From Coprinopsis marcescibilis (taxonomy: Eukaryota > Basidiomycota > Agaricomycetes > Agaricales > Psathyrellaceae): a DNA stretch of 64,000 bases. Below, piece after piece: positions 33,331 to 45,741 of this stretch. Position 1 is the first letter of the stretch; each line of letters starts with the position of its first letter. Made by a program: the position numbers and the translations under genes. The notes beneath the pieces were generated by a model. The model searched no databases. It was not told the origin of the DNA and saw nothing but the letters and a program-made list of their open reading frames with translations. The DNA lies in the NCBI GenBank assembly GCA_004369085.1, contig ML210257.1:1-64000 (forward strand), given 5' to 3'.

Positions 33331-34962
33331 GCTTGGACTCTATTGGGCTGCGGCACAGTTGTCCAGGAACCAAGGCGTCGTTGAATTCAATTGACGTCCC
33401 AAGCAAGTTCGATACTGCTGCTACGTAACCTTTGTTCGTCGAAACAAAAGCCATTCCCTGGCTACCCTGTATGTGGGGGTCAGCGTTATTTGCCATATAG
33501 CCGTACAGCCGGAGTGGTTGAAGCCGTTTTGTTCAGTCGCTGTGATGTACTAACCGATGCCGTATCATCGCAGACGTGACGAAAGAGAGAAGCCAAACAT
33601 AGCTGCGATGCATACATTACCTTGGAGTGATACTGGCCTGCGACGTTATTGAAACACCAAGCAAAGAACTGAAAGGCCGCAAGAGTCGATGATCCACGCT
33701 AAGGAAGATGGAGTCGTTGGCCCATCTCTGCCAGGGCTGGCCGCTTGATGGCCCGTGCGCATAGTATTGGACTTCCGCTTTTATCTCAGTCGACGTATGA
33801 TTCGCACATGGCCATCTTGGTCTTATTATCGACATCATAAAATATGCAAGAAGAGTGAAACTTGAGTGAAACCGCTGGTTTTCCGGGACCTGGTATATGC
33901 CTGGGTCTGTTCTAAAATATCTCAAACTCCCAAATTAAACACGACGGCCTTCAGAATGGTACAAATCCGATATCCCTCGCTCCTGGGACCTGCTTACTTT
34001 TGGGCTTCCGTATCCAGTAAAGGATCAGTATGAGTATCATCCCCAGGAGATGCCTTTCGTCCAGTGCGATTGAACATCTGGTGAGTTCATGTCTTCCGTT
34101 TTCTGCACCATCACAATTGCACGAAAGCCCTATCGATGCTATACTTGAATATATCAAGTCGTGGTTTACCACGATCCTTCTTTCTCATGTTGATTGTGAA
34201 ATAATTCAGTTAGCCCTTTTTCCGGGTTAGTTTCCCCTATCCAGGACGTCCTCGCTAGGGAAAGCGGTGTTCATCGCAATGCTAGTTTTGATCTGGAAGA
34301 GACTTCGCGTCATTCAATGGAGGTATTCAAAAGCGGTGTCGTGCAATAGCGTTCTTCCTGAGACCCGACAATCTATAGATGGCTAACCTGGTCCCTCGTT
34401 CTTGTAGGAGATATGCATAATGATAGTCTGGGCGGCCAGCTATTAGCACTAATTGTCGCGACCAATGCACCACGCCAAACTGCATATACATGACCTCATC
34501 TCCGCGGGAAATAGCCTGCACCCTGGCAAGTAAACAGGTCGTAAAAAGGTTTGTTCTGGTCCACTCACCTACTACAGGAAATAAATAACTCGATAACCCG
34601 TTCCTCAGTTTGTATTCCCCGCAGTATTGGAGTGCTTGCCTTCAATGCTGCCCATTCTTCACACAGGGCGTTTCGGGAAGCGGTCGACCAAGTTGATTCT
34701 TGAGGCTGAAGTGGATACAGCGTATCGTGGATCTAGAATAAATCCCGCTTCTGCACATTTACAAGCACTGTAAGTAACCATACGTACCCAAACATTTCAT
34801 CATTGTTCATCATCCCTGGGAGAGCAACTTTGGATGATAAATCTCTTGTTATTGGTAAGGCCCGCCGCCCCCGAAGTTGACAGGAATATCTTAATCAGCA
34901 GCACACTGGCGGCTTTAAAGCAAGCTTCTCATTCGTCTTTTCCTTTCATCACAACGCCCGCG
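33331..34962. other. intergenic between MITE and EH2
   Basis: No gene was recognised in 1.6 kb. Only short frames without family resemblance are present. The last 100 bp before 34963 act as the EH2 leader. Confidence 0.4.
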
Positions 34963-36281
34963 ATGGAGCAGCTCTACAACTCCCCCAAGTACAAGGAAGC
35001 GAAGACGTCTCGAGGTTATACCTATCGCTACTACTTCACAAAGCCTGCTGTCTCTTCGAAACCGACACTACTGTTCGTCCATGGATTCCCATCTTACTCC
35101 GCACATTGGATCCACCAAATTGCGTTCTTCGAAGCAGAGGGGTTTGGACTCGTAGTCCCTGATATGTTAGGGTACGGAGGGACTTCAGTTCCAACACAAG
35201 TGGAAGCATTCGGCCACTCGCTTCAAGCCAAGGATCTGGTTGAAATCCTGGATGCCGAAGATCTGAAATCGAATGTTATTGCTATCGGCCATGATTGGTT
35301 CGTGCCCCTCTTTCGGATCTGACAGGACTTAGCTCACCACTGGCAACAATCGATAGGGGTTCGATCACCGTTAGTAGACTCGCAAATCTCTATCAAGATC
35401 GATTCCTCGGGTTCGTATTCATCGCGGTCGGATATGCGGCTCCCAATACAAGTTTTTCCTACGAACAAATTAAGGCAGCAGTGAGTGCTGCTGGCATGCC
35501 TCCACACATTTCAAGACTGACTAAAAACTGCATCAGTGGAATCAAGTCGCTGGGTATGAGTCGATTGGTTACTGGTAAGATTGCGTTTGGCTACCATCCT
35601 CAAGGAGATTTAAAGGCGGCTCTCTTAGGTCGTTCTTTTCATCGCCAGAAGCCGAAGGGCTGATAAAGAAACACGTAAGCTGGCCTGTTTAGCATATTTT
35701 ACCGCTAGCGTTAACGCTCCGAAAGGCGAAGTCATTCAGCGACATCCTTTGGGCCAAAGATCCGGCGGCTTATAAGTGGGCATTCTGTCCGAGTGGCAGT
35801 CTTCAGAAATTCTTGGAGACCGATTCGTCCGTCCCTCGAGCCACGTACATCTCTAATGAAGTATGTAATCTTCCACAAATGTGTTGATCATACTCTGAGA
35901 GGCCTTGTAGGATATCAAAGCTACCGAAGAAATCCACTTCAAGAAAGGCTTCTCAGGCCCGCTTGCGTACTACAAGCTGGAGACATCGGGACTCGGACTC
36001 GAAGACTCTAAATGTAAGCACACTCAAGATGCTACTTCGTGCTCTTCATAATACTCATCGATGATTTAGCGATACCTGTCGAGAACTACACCATTGCGAA
36101 ACCCGTCCTCTTCATCGCCGCGGCGCAAGACGCAGTTGCTATTCCTGTACTCATGGAGCAGTCTCTCCACAAGTATTGTACCAATAGTAGTCAGAAGACG
36201 GTGGTCACTGGTCATTGGGCGTTCTTAGAAGCTGCGGATGAAGTTAACAGTCTGATTCATGACTGGGCTAAGAAATTGTGA
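34963..36281 (+). CDS. alpha/beta hydrolase, epoxide hydrolase-like (EH2)
   Basis: Starts MEQLYNSPKY, the same position as its two paralogues; in-frame upstream Met codons belong to leader sequence. Full active-site set: HGFP in FVHGFPSYSAHW, nucleophile Asp in AIGHDWG, acid Asp in AAAQDAVAIP, and His in VTGHWAFLEAA. The first exon ends at 35297 after GHD-TG; the next starts at 35357 with G-GGTTCG. Cap text SRLANLYQDRFLGF, IGYWSFFSSPEA and ATYISNE is shared with EH1. The last exon starts SIPVENYTIAKPVLF and ends DWAKKL. All joins are in phase and no lesion was seen, so it is expected to be active. It converges on the carbonic anhydrase gene with 253 bp between stops. Cytosolic by absence of a signal peptide; substrate unknown. 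Confidence 0.87.
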
Positions 36282-36534
36282 TCGGAGGCGCTTACTCAAC
36301 AGCTTTAGCGCCCATTCACCAGTGTCACTGCCTTCGATGACTTTTAATCGCACTTGCACAAGTGATTGTGATACTAGTTAATTAACAAAATATTATACAA
36401 TCATGTTACATGACTGAGCACACTCCAGCGCCAGAAACCTAGCAGTTGTGAGTACTTTACAAACATAACGTAGTACAGAACAGAGTCGCTCAGAATGAGA
36501 GAGGTTGGTACACGAGCGTTATCCTTAGGCCCAG

Positions 36535-37628
36535 GGGGTGGGAGGGACAGTCTCTCCTGGAGTGCCAACGGAGACGTCGAGGTCGTGAATCTCTCCATTA
36601 GCGATGTCGTAGACCCAGCCGTGAATGAAAAGAGGCGCAGCCGAAGGAGTGGACCAGTGCTATTCACGCGTTAGTATCGGGATTATGTGGAGAGATGTAG
36701 ATCAATCTCACGTGGGTAACAACAGCGTTGGAGGCAATGTTTGAGACAGTGCGCTTGACGTTCTCTTCAACCAATGCCCTGAAGCCGGCTGAATGGAACG
36801 GGTACACGGTTAGCGCGATGTCTTAGGAGCATGGAAGGCAGATCGATTAAAGGCAACTCACGTTCTTCCAAACCGGGGGTTGGTGCCACGGGAAGAAGTG
36901 CGTTGGCGGCTCTCAAAGCGACAATCTCGGGCCTATGGGAGGAGAGTTCTTGAGTTTTGGCATGGCGTGAGGATGGAAGACAATACTCTTACCGGGTGGA
37001 GGTACTGTACAATGAGCGGATTGGCGCAATCCACGCTTCAATTGCCGCAGTGGCATCATCCCAAGGCGCAGCTGGCTGAGATGCGATGGAAGCGGCGACT
37101 CCACCGCATCCATAGTGGCCCATAACAATGACATGCCTGGTGTGAAGATGCTCGACGCCATATGCAACAACGGCCTGACTGTTGGGACTGTGAGAACCCA
37201 GGCTGGTAGTAAATTTCTGCTTGAATAACTTACGCGTTCGCGTCACCGCTCTCAAACAGGTTAGCGATATTACGCTCTGTGAAAAGAGTTCCGGGTAACG
37301 CGTCAAAGACAGTTCCTTCTGCGACCCGACTGTCGGAGCATCCCAAAAATAGGTAGCGCGGGTCTATTTTTGAAAATGTCAGTTCAACATAACGCTATAT
37401 CACGTTTTGACACGTACGCTGGCCGTCTTCAGCGAGCTCCTCAATGAGGGGTCCGTTATCGGTGCGGAAGCGTTGGTTGCCCAAGAAGAGGTCCTCAAAC
37501 TCAGTGGGAACGGGTGTTGTTGTTTGTCGGCGCACGAAGCGAAGCTCATCGCTGTTCGCCTTTGCAGCGGGGTGCGCGAGAACGGGAGCGAGGGCGTTGA
37601 GGAGAAGCAAAAAGCCGTGGAGAAGCAT
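36535..37628 (-). CDS. secreted beta-carbonic anhydrase
   Basis: Interconverts CO2 and bicarbonate at a zinc ion. The protein starts with a signal peptide (MLLHGFLLLLNALAPVLA) followed by HPAAKAN. Zinc ligands of the beta class are seen as Cys in FLGCSDSRV (with the Asp-Arg dyad), His in VMGHYGCGGV and the Cys three residues later. Exons join as LAEDGQ-HPRYLFLGC, TERNIANLF...NAS-type end to NSQAVVAYGVEHLHTRH, and STRPEIVALRAANALLPVAP, ending EIHDLDVSVGTPGETVPP before TAA at 36535. Length is about 250 residues, normal for the family, plus the leader. The leader implies export, whereas most fungal beta-carbonic anhydrases are cytosolic or mitochondrial. A role in external pH or bicarbonate supply, or oxalate and carbonate chemistry during wood decay, is inference. 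Confidence 0.87.
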
Positions 37629-40600
37629 GGTGAGAGAGGGATTGACTGGCTGGTTACTTTGCAGAGGGAGAGGAGGGTTCCGTTGCTGCTTTTGAATGTA
37701 CTGGCGCTATTCTTTTTATACGGTGGAGATGCTGTGATGTTTCCCCATTGGCGGAGCCGATTAGTGAAGAGTGGTGGTTGTACGAAGCATGATGGGGCTA
37801 CAAGCACTGGTAACAGTGAGGACAAATGTCGTAGATACAGGGCATTTCTCAGCATGATGGTATGTAGGACGCATGCGCAGCGCCAAGTACTTGGCGAATG
37901 TCAGTTTCTCAGTGTTTTTTTGATCCGCTTCACCGAGTCTGCGAGCTTAGCGCCCATTAGGAATATGGCCAAGCATTGAAAGTCACCGCCGCCCCATCAG
38001 CGGTCGTAAGCAAGAAGATATGACGACTCTAGAGGTAAATACCTCAATTCATTTCAAACACAGTGGTCACGCTGGCCATTGGTCGCACAACCTCTATAAG
38101 TTTGAAGCGAGACTTTGGCGACTTTGACCATGTTGAAGTACAATAAGGGCATGGAAGCAATATTGCTGTGAGAATGGTAATCCCCATTGTTGGATCTTCC
38201 TTGCTGAACGGGAAAATGTGATGTCACTACTCCACTCGCATCTCGGAAGTTACTCAGCCGACACGTCCGATGCATTGCGTGGCTACCTCACCGTTCATCG
38301 TAATTGGCTCCTGAAGTTCGGTAGGTGTACAGAGCGCCGCAGCACGCTATGTTTTGGCGCGTTTCAAGGGTCGGGTGTCGGGGTCGTCGTTTTCTTTCCC
38401 AAATCCGCAAAGGCTGGATACTACATACGGCTCTCCTGAGTGCTAAGCTCACATCGTTGCTTATGAAACAAATCACCAAGTGATGACCTAGTACCATACT
38501 GATTGCTTAGCGAAATGGCTTGCATGACAGCGTGTTCGGCATCGTTGAGGAACGCGTTCTCATTAAATTGCGGTGTCTGCTTAGGCTAAGGTTCTTCAGC
38601 TTGAGATGAAGAATCAGTCAGTCCCTATGTATATGTTTCTTGAGCGACCTTTCCGAAGACCTGTGGGAACGAAAAAGATCCAAAGTGCCGTGGTTTCAGG
38701 AGATCCGGCTATCATTGCCCAAGCCGCGTTCAAGCTACGTACTCCGTAGGAAGGGCATCTGACCTATGGTTGGCATAATCCCTTTGATTATAATCTCTCC
38801 GCCAACTTACGTAGCTGCAAGCTGGCTGCTTCCAAGTTCATTCTATGTTGAGCTCCAAATTCCGACGGATCTGACTCTTGAGATCTTGGACTGTACCTAT
38901 CATACGAAAGGACATAACTCTTACACCCATTCTTAAAAGCCAAGATGAGACTCTGAGTCAAACTTCAAAGTATGCACAAAGGATTCGGGTGAAACTAATC
39001 GGATTCCATCACTGGAATGATCATTTCCCATGTAATTGCTGGGACTATTCCGAGAGTACCTGATCTGAACTGACTCATGGCCATGAGCTTATCTGCGGGG
39101 AAATAATGTGGGATGTTATGTAGCACGAAGTGCTAAGTTCCGTTTATAGCGCCCGCGGACTTTGAAACAGCTTGGCACTTACTGGAGACCGTAAACCCCG
39201 TTCAAGCAAAGCAAGAGTACTTGACCCTAAGTATCCATGGCCCCGTGAACGTATGTAGCTGCGCTAGGAGAACGCTCTCTGACCAACCTGAAAGTGGTTT
39301 TATTCCCGAGATCTGTGACTGGTGCAAGGAAGGAGAAAACAACTGAGTTAAGTGTTACAGAAAAGCATAGTGGAGTTGTTCATGAGAATACCATTAAAAG
39401 TATCATGCGCGTTACACGAATGGCGCTTACCCACTGGGGCATGTCCAAGGCTGCACTAGAGAAGGACGAGATGCTGCGAGGGATCTGGCAGGTGGATTAT
39501 GTCTATTTGTCTATCACCCTGCTGACTGTTATGTCTGGTCGAGTGTAGATAATTTTACCAACGCCCGAAAAAATGGCTAGGCAAAGTCCGTCGCGCTTTG
39601 AATTTCTTTCGACAAACATTTCCTCGCGGGAAATATTTCTCCATCCTTCCAGCGCTTACCTGGGAGGGAATGATATATTCGAAGGATCTGTCAACAAAGA
39701 ACGCTTCATTCAATTTATCCGTGGGGAGTCAGGGACGTCGTAAGTTAGATGATACAAGGCTTTCACAACCTAGTTGTGGACGGTTGCACGATAACACCAA
39801 GTTAACACTGGCTTTCGGAACAGGTGCCAAGTTGGTATACAAACAAAGCTGGGACAGACCCTTTCAAGTGAGCACAACAGTAGATGGACGGCGACATGTT
39901 TCGAGCCTATGCATTTCGACTCGCTGCTCGGACACAAACTTAATCTGTCGACAGCCACCTCTGTGAATTGCCGACCGGTCGGAAGACACGGCAATTCCCG
40001 TGCCACATCAAAGCTGATAATGGTATATGTAACACACTCAGTACTGTAACGAAACGAAGATTTACAGCGCAATCGCGGTCGTGGGCCACCAGGGGATCTG
40101 GGTTGGGTAGGCATGGCTGTGGTTTGCGTGCAAGTGGCTTTAACGGTGTCATCGTCGTGTTCGATCAACATTCGATGTTGGTATTACACATCGTCCACGG
40201 TGACCGCACGTTTTCGATATTCACTCAACGAGGTACACTATATGCTTTCTCGATTTCGTAAGAGAAGATGTGAAGGAAGGCACGAGCTACCCAGAAGGTG
40301 CAGAATACGAATTGCGTTTGGTTATGTGGCTGGAAACTCGTGCAGACTCGAAATTACAACCTGCGTCTATTAAACTGCATGCAGCTGCCGGAGCCTGGAG
40401 CTTTACACTTCAACTCGACGTGTTAGGTACGGATTCAGGATATCCGAGTCATGTATACCATCAAGAACGCATATATGTATCTCTAATTATTAGAATGAGA
40501 GTGGCAGCAAGTGAACAGTAAACTTGTCTCCCACCTTGCTAGAACTTGACTTACTTGAAAGGACTTGACATCGATGAGTTGTCAAAACGACTATCGCTCG

Positions 40601-41427
40601 TAAAGCGATGAAAGGTCCCAAAAATTGACCAGACAGATGTACGTTCAAGCGCGAAGCTCGAACTCGCTGGCAAACCACCTCCTAAAGCGCCTCCCGAGTT
40701 CTTCCTCACAACATTCGCCCCTCTTGCCGCAGAGCGAAAGGATCACTGCGTCACGTCTATGGAGACACGACAGAAAGCAACCGCACACTGAGAAGTGACG
40801 ACGCAATCCAACCGCAGGACCCCCAATCTTCGCCCTATATGCTCTTCCATAATCTCCGATGAACTAGAGAATCAGATTGAACTCCCTATTGCCCATCCCG
40901 GTTCATGCTAGACGGTAAACTACCCCCCTCCGACTCGCATCCTTGACCCAGGTCTCATGAAGCCTAAGCCAAGCGAACATGTGGAGCGGAGTAGAGACGC
41001 AAGGCACAACTGCGAAGGACGAAAGCAACCCAGCTGATTCCTAATACACTTCATCGAGAGAATGGCAACAAGAGAATTTTGAATGAGGGAAACAAGAACT
41101 TTGGTGGGAATGTCGTCCTCAGGATTCGTGCTGCGAATCTGCTGAGGATAGGTATGGAAGTACCGGCACTTCGATAGCGGTGTATAAGGATACTTTTAGA
41201 CTTCTTGGATTTATATGCCCAGCTTGTGTGCGAGTGTTTTTCACACTCCCACCATTCTGTTGGCACGAGGCAGGCACCTGGAAGAATAGCAATGCATGTA
41301 CTACATCGGACGTTATTACTAACATATTGTGTCACTTTTAATCCCCAAAGGCTTGAGTAGAATTCGCCTCCTGCCAACTAGTACAGGTAAGGGACCTTCA
41401 TATGGTAGGGGCATGGATGTTTGGTAT
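37629..41427. other. gene-poor region
   Basis: 3.8 kb without a supported gene. The part next to 37629 is the carbonic anhydrase promoter. Frames at 39294-39548, 39598-39966 and 39770-40171 were read and show no domain or phase-compatible introns. Confidence 0.4.
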
Positions 41428-43236
41428 TTATGATAACTGAAAAGGACGTAGTAATTGTAATTCAATCAGAGTCCACATGATCGACACGAGGAAACGCTTT
41501 GTCCTCCTGCCCGACCTCCATCCCATGCCCAAGGATCCCAGACTCCAGTCCCTGATGATGCGGACCAACGTGTAGTCCGCCATCGGCCCAAGATGCAAGT
41601 GGTCGCGATAAACCTCGCCAACTGTCTCCAGCCTCGGGCACCCTTCAGCGAACAAACGAGCATGGCTTTTCACATTATCCGCCTCATATATTCCTCCATT
41701 TCCTCCAGCACAGGTTCCAGTTGTCCACGATAGAAGAACCGCTTGAGGTTTTTGAACGCAGGAAAGTTAGGCTCCATGGCTTCCTGGAAGAATGTCAGCG
41801 AGGGTGCGGTGGATACATAGCCGACTGACAGACATAGACTTCCTGGACTTCAGGAGCGGATTCATCGACGCACGCAAATTCCTCAAGATTAGGGGCCTAT
41901 GAGCGACGTGGCTCAGGTAAAGGCCGCAGGACATTTTGGGACCAGACGCTGGCTCGTCATCTGAATCTGCTCGAGGTCGTTATGCAAAATGGCGGAGACT
42001 CGAAGGATGGCTAAGCTCTTGAGATAAGGCAGCCCCTCCAGTAAGGAGGTGTGGAATAGATAGGGCACTTGCGTTCCAAGGGCGTTGTAAATCGAGAGGC
42101 TTGTCAATCGGCGAAGAAGGGACATGGGTGATTGTACGTTCTTGAATGGTGTCTAAATGGTGTTCAAAGCTTGACACTAGTCTGAAGAGAGAGCGACGCT
42201 TACCGAAAGATGCTTCAAGTTGGGTGCAAAGTCGGGGATCCCAGCGACGTCCTCGCTAAAGTACCCCTCGTCTTTTTCGAGGTTAATAGACTCAAGTGTG
42301 GGATGGCGCTTCCAGAACAACATGTAGAAGTTATCGTCTACAGCAGAGTGATACCAGTCACACTTCCTGATCTTGATCGATTTGAGGGCTGGATAGTCGA
42401 ATTGTAAAAAGGGGGACATATCCATCATGCCCTCGCAGTCCACCGCTGCGCCGAGATTCAGCTCCTGCAGGCGCGGAGACAGTAAACCGATGCATGTCTG
42501 CATGTCCCGTTCTATACTGAGGTGGCTGCCTTGATAGAGCTCGAAGGTAAAGTTCGTTATGTTCTATCATCGTTGATTGTCAGAGACTGAACCATAGTGA
42601 CAAGCAGTAAAGACAGACTTACTTAAAACTCGAACATGCCACCCAAGATTAAAGAGAAATCATCGTCGTCCAGGTGAAAGCCGTAGAGATCCTCTGTCTT
42701 TAAGCCTGTCAGGGCAAGTGTGCGTAACTGAGGAGAGTGCGCTTTGAGAGCATCCCAGAAGGACAGTTGTAGTCCTGGGTAAGGAGGGTCCCGAATATCG
42801 CCATCATGAGAATCCAGCACCCAGTCATCTCCACCCAGGTGGATTTCCTGCCTCTGCAGATTGGGAAGATACCCTAGGCACACTATAGCTTCGAGCGTCT
42901 GCAGGACATTGGACCCCAATGGCTCTTCCTCCCTATCCAGTTCTTCCCCACCAGAGTCTGCCTTGGAGCCCGCGCTGGAGTCCTCTTCTGTCAGCGCTGA
43001 GCGAATATATATCCCCGTGATGTTTTTCCCTTTCTGAGGGTCTTCTGCTAGCTTCTGAAAAGCTGAGCGCGCACGTCCTTCGTCCTTCAAGATCAAGTCG
43101 GTCCAAATCAATGATTGAACGGTCCTTGAGGTTTGACGGTCAGTCAAAGCCAAAGAGAAGATCGTTGAAGGTTTGGCGAATAATGGTAGATTCACCGTGA
43201 TTTTAGAAGGAGTTCCGGTGGTAGGTTGTTGAACAT
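41428..43236 (-). pseudogene. F-box/LRR-like protein pseudogene
   Basis: It begins MFNNLPPELLLK at 43236, an F-box start, then loses one base so that the following NLPLFAK...LTDRQTSRTVQSLIW...LILKDEGRA lies in another frame. That frame runs about 200 codons to LYGFHLDDDDFSLILGGMFEF and hits TAA exactly at a strong donor (TAA|GTAAGT). The next exons continue in phase as NITNFTFELYQGS...LNLG, FLQFDYPALKSIKIRK, FWKRHPTLESINL, PNLKHLS, LLRRLTSLSIYN, and NFPAFKNLKRFFYRG, before a last frameshift near 41680 (GCPRLETV in a new frame). Exon order and borders match the 11.5-kb pseudogene. With three separate lesions it cannot give the full F-box protein; the internal 200-codon frame might still be transcribed. 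Confidence 0.75.
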
Positions 43237-44025
43237 CTGGCAAATCTGGTGGAAGGTGAAGGGATTGGGAGCCTTACTTATACACGTTCGGATGTGTGCC
43301 ACATAGTTATCACATAACCAGCACCATCGCAGCTATAATCGCGTCCTGTTCATGCGTTTGGGGAGAGACGCTGTAATTCTCGGGTAGATGAAACAATTTC
43401 GTTGGGCCTTGGCAGAGATGCCCGAGGCTCGTGACCCAGCGCATTGATATCGCAGGATTTGAGGTAGATGCGCAAACGGTTCAAATGCTTTAGGCAATGG
43501 CGGTTTGAAGTATGTGGGAAATGCCAGCTCTGTCCAAGGTGGAAGATGAGATCAACAAGAATTTCTAGACTCCGCCATTGTTCAGTATTTTATAACGATC
43601 ACACTTGGTCCTTGACATCATCAAGCTCTCATCATCGATGTACGTTGGTGGCGGAGTCCAGAAGAATCAATATCTTTCCGACAGGAACTCAAGTTTCTCT
43701 GGTGGTTATCCAGATTCCGTTGAAAACCAACTTGAATATCCAAGTCTCCCTCTTCACTTGAGTAGGTTTCAAAGGTGTGTTGTACCTTGGGATCAAGGGA
43801 ATACACAGGTACTGATTCAGAAACATAGCGGATTATGTACTTCTCTTTCGTGACGTCCTAAAAGCCTCAGGAACCTAAGCAGATAAGAACTCTCAGGGGC
43901 TGTACATCAGGAACACGCCTTATCACAGCGCTTCCGTAAGAATATGGCCGACTATCAGTTGCCTACGACCACCTACGATCCAACTAGAGGTCCTTCAGTC
44001 CTTCAATGGACAGTACTTGGTAGCG
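43237..44025. promoter_or_regulatory. intergenic, upstream of the membrane protein gene
   Basis: About 790 bp. An ATG at 43944 opens a 30-codon frame (MADYQLPTTTYD) that ends before the main start and may be an upstream open frame or a shadow. No other feature was seen. Confidence 0.3.
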
Positions 44026-45741
44026 ATGTCGCAGTTTCTCTTCAATGACGATACATGGTTCGGTCAGCACTTTCAGAGGACGGACGGGTCACCACAGCTG
44101 TGGCAGCTAGACAAGTCGGAATCCAGCTTTCAGCAAACACTCTCCAGAGTACGCGCGGATGAGGAAGGTCGACACCTACACGGAATCGGAACTACATTTA
44201 CAGGTGAGCTGGAAGCGTCTGTGTGGGTATGTCAGCCTGTGGATTAACACTCCTTCTCCAGGAACCGAGATCACTTTTGTTGGTGTGCCCGATGCCAAAT
44301 TTACCGCAGTCTATAATATCGACGGCTCAGAAAACCGGACGGCCATTCTCAGTTACGAAGGGCGAGAAGAGTTGTTGGGGAAGGTGGGTTTCTAGTTTTG
44401 AGCATGTTTACCTTCCCCTGCATTGCTTAATTATGCATCCCACCACAGGAAAACGTACCGTTGTGGGGTCTAACGGGCTTGGGACCGGAAACACACAAAG
44501 TGATTCTCTTTCCGTTAACCGGGACTTTCAATTTCGACTACGTATTCCACCCGCCGATTGTGGGATTTGGTGCCGTTGGATCTGTTGTGCTTCGCGATGA
44601 CAGTGCCGAAGGCTTCAATTACACGGGTGACTGGAACCGTAGCACCACCGCATCGTTTCCACCTGGGTTGTCGTTTCGGGAGTCGATATCGCAGACCAAC
44701 TCCCCAGGGGCCTCTTTCGCCCTCAACTTTACTGGTATGTCGTTTTGGTGCTAACAATGAATCAGAACTTTAATACGGAGCTTAGGATCTTCCATTACCG
44801 TGTTTGGGATTCGGCATTCAGCCAACGGAACTCTCGAGGCCACATACATCATTGACGACACTACAACTGTTGTAGTGAACCACTTTAATCAAACGCAAAC
44901 TGTAAATGCGAGCCATTGGGCTTTGAACCAGCCCTTATTTTCTCGTGATCTTGAGCCAGGGGTCCATTCGCTTAATGTCACCGTTTCTCAAGTGACAGGT
45001 GACCAGGTAAATGGTTCTGAACTGCTCAATTGTAGCCGCCTCTGATCAACACCGCTGTCTAGGCTTTCTATTTTGACTATGTCAGCTATACCGCTTCAAG
45101 ACTCACGTTCGGCACACCTCGAGAACCACCCAACTCCCATATTGTCACGCGTAGCGCAGTACTATACTCTCTCATTGGAGGGTTTGTGTTAGTCTGCGTT
45201 GGTATCGCCTTTTATGAGCGGAACAGACGCCGGAAACGCAATTTCTTTTTGGCTGCTGCTGCTGCTCGACGGTCTGCCAGGGCAACCAGCGGTTCGTGTC
45301 ACGTCCCTCTGGAAAGTTGCAATTCATGACTGAGGTTTCCCTACAGGCGAAAGCCACCCTCTTGAACCCATCTCACAAACTAACGGCGAGGCATGGGAGG
45401 GAATCAATAGGCACGGTCGATGGGACGATGCTCCTGCCCCACCTTATTCCCCGTCAGCATTACCGGAGGCAACCACAGGAGAACAACCAGCTCCCGCATA
45501 TCAACCACCAGCTGCTTCCCCTCAGATTCCAGCTCCTATTGCTGTCGAATCCTCTAGCGATGACAATCCCGTCCCGAACCCGCCAACTGTAGCCTTATCA
45601 CTTCCAACTGCAGCTGTCCCTGATGGACAGGCAGTGCCACAAATGGCTTTACCGCCATATCCACCAGACCCTTTGCAAGCCACCTCAACTGTCGTATCAC
45701 ATGAAGCCGCTCAACAGGGATCGGAAGGACGTACGCCTTGA
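44026..45741 (+). CDS. single-pass membrane protein with lectin-like repeats and Pro-rich tail
   Basis: A typical basidiomycete surface protein of unknown function. The ectodomain has two related beta-rich modules, each with the pattern G(T/S)xI-T-V-x-G followed by a strand-turn-strand (GTEITFVGVPDAKF and GSSITVFGIRHSANGT) and several N-glycosylation sites (SENRT, FNYT, WNRST, LNFT, VNAS, LNVT). One transmembrane helix (VLYSLIGGFVLVCVGIAFY) is followed by a basic stop-transfer RRRKR and then a cytoplasmic tail of about 140 residues rich in Pro, Ala and Ser with PPY motifs (PAPPYSPS, LPPYPPDP). Six exons join in phase, for example FTG|TEITF, GK|ENVPLWG, NFTG|SSIT, DQ|AFYFDYV and TSG|ESHPLE. 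No signal peptide is evident at the chosen start (MSQFLFNDDTWF); an upstream exon could supply one. A paralogue follows in tandem. Confidence 0.75.

Noticed and set aside
43944..44025. ATG at 43944 as the start of the first lectin-like membrane protein
   Set aside because: Its frame ends shortly after and is not in phase with the conserved text. The ATG at 44026 is in phase and aligns with the paralogue's start.
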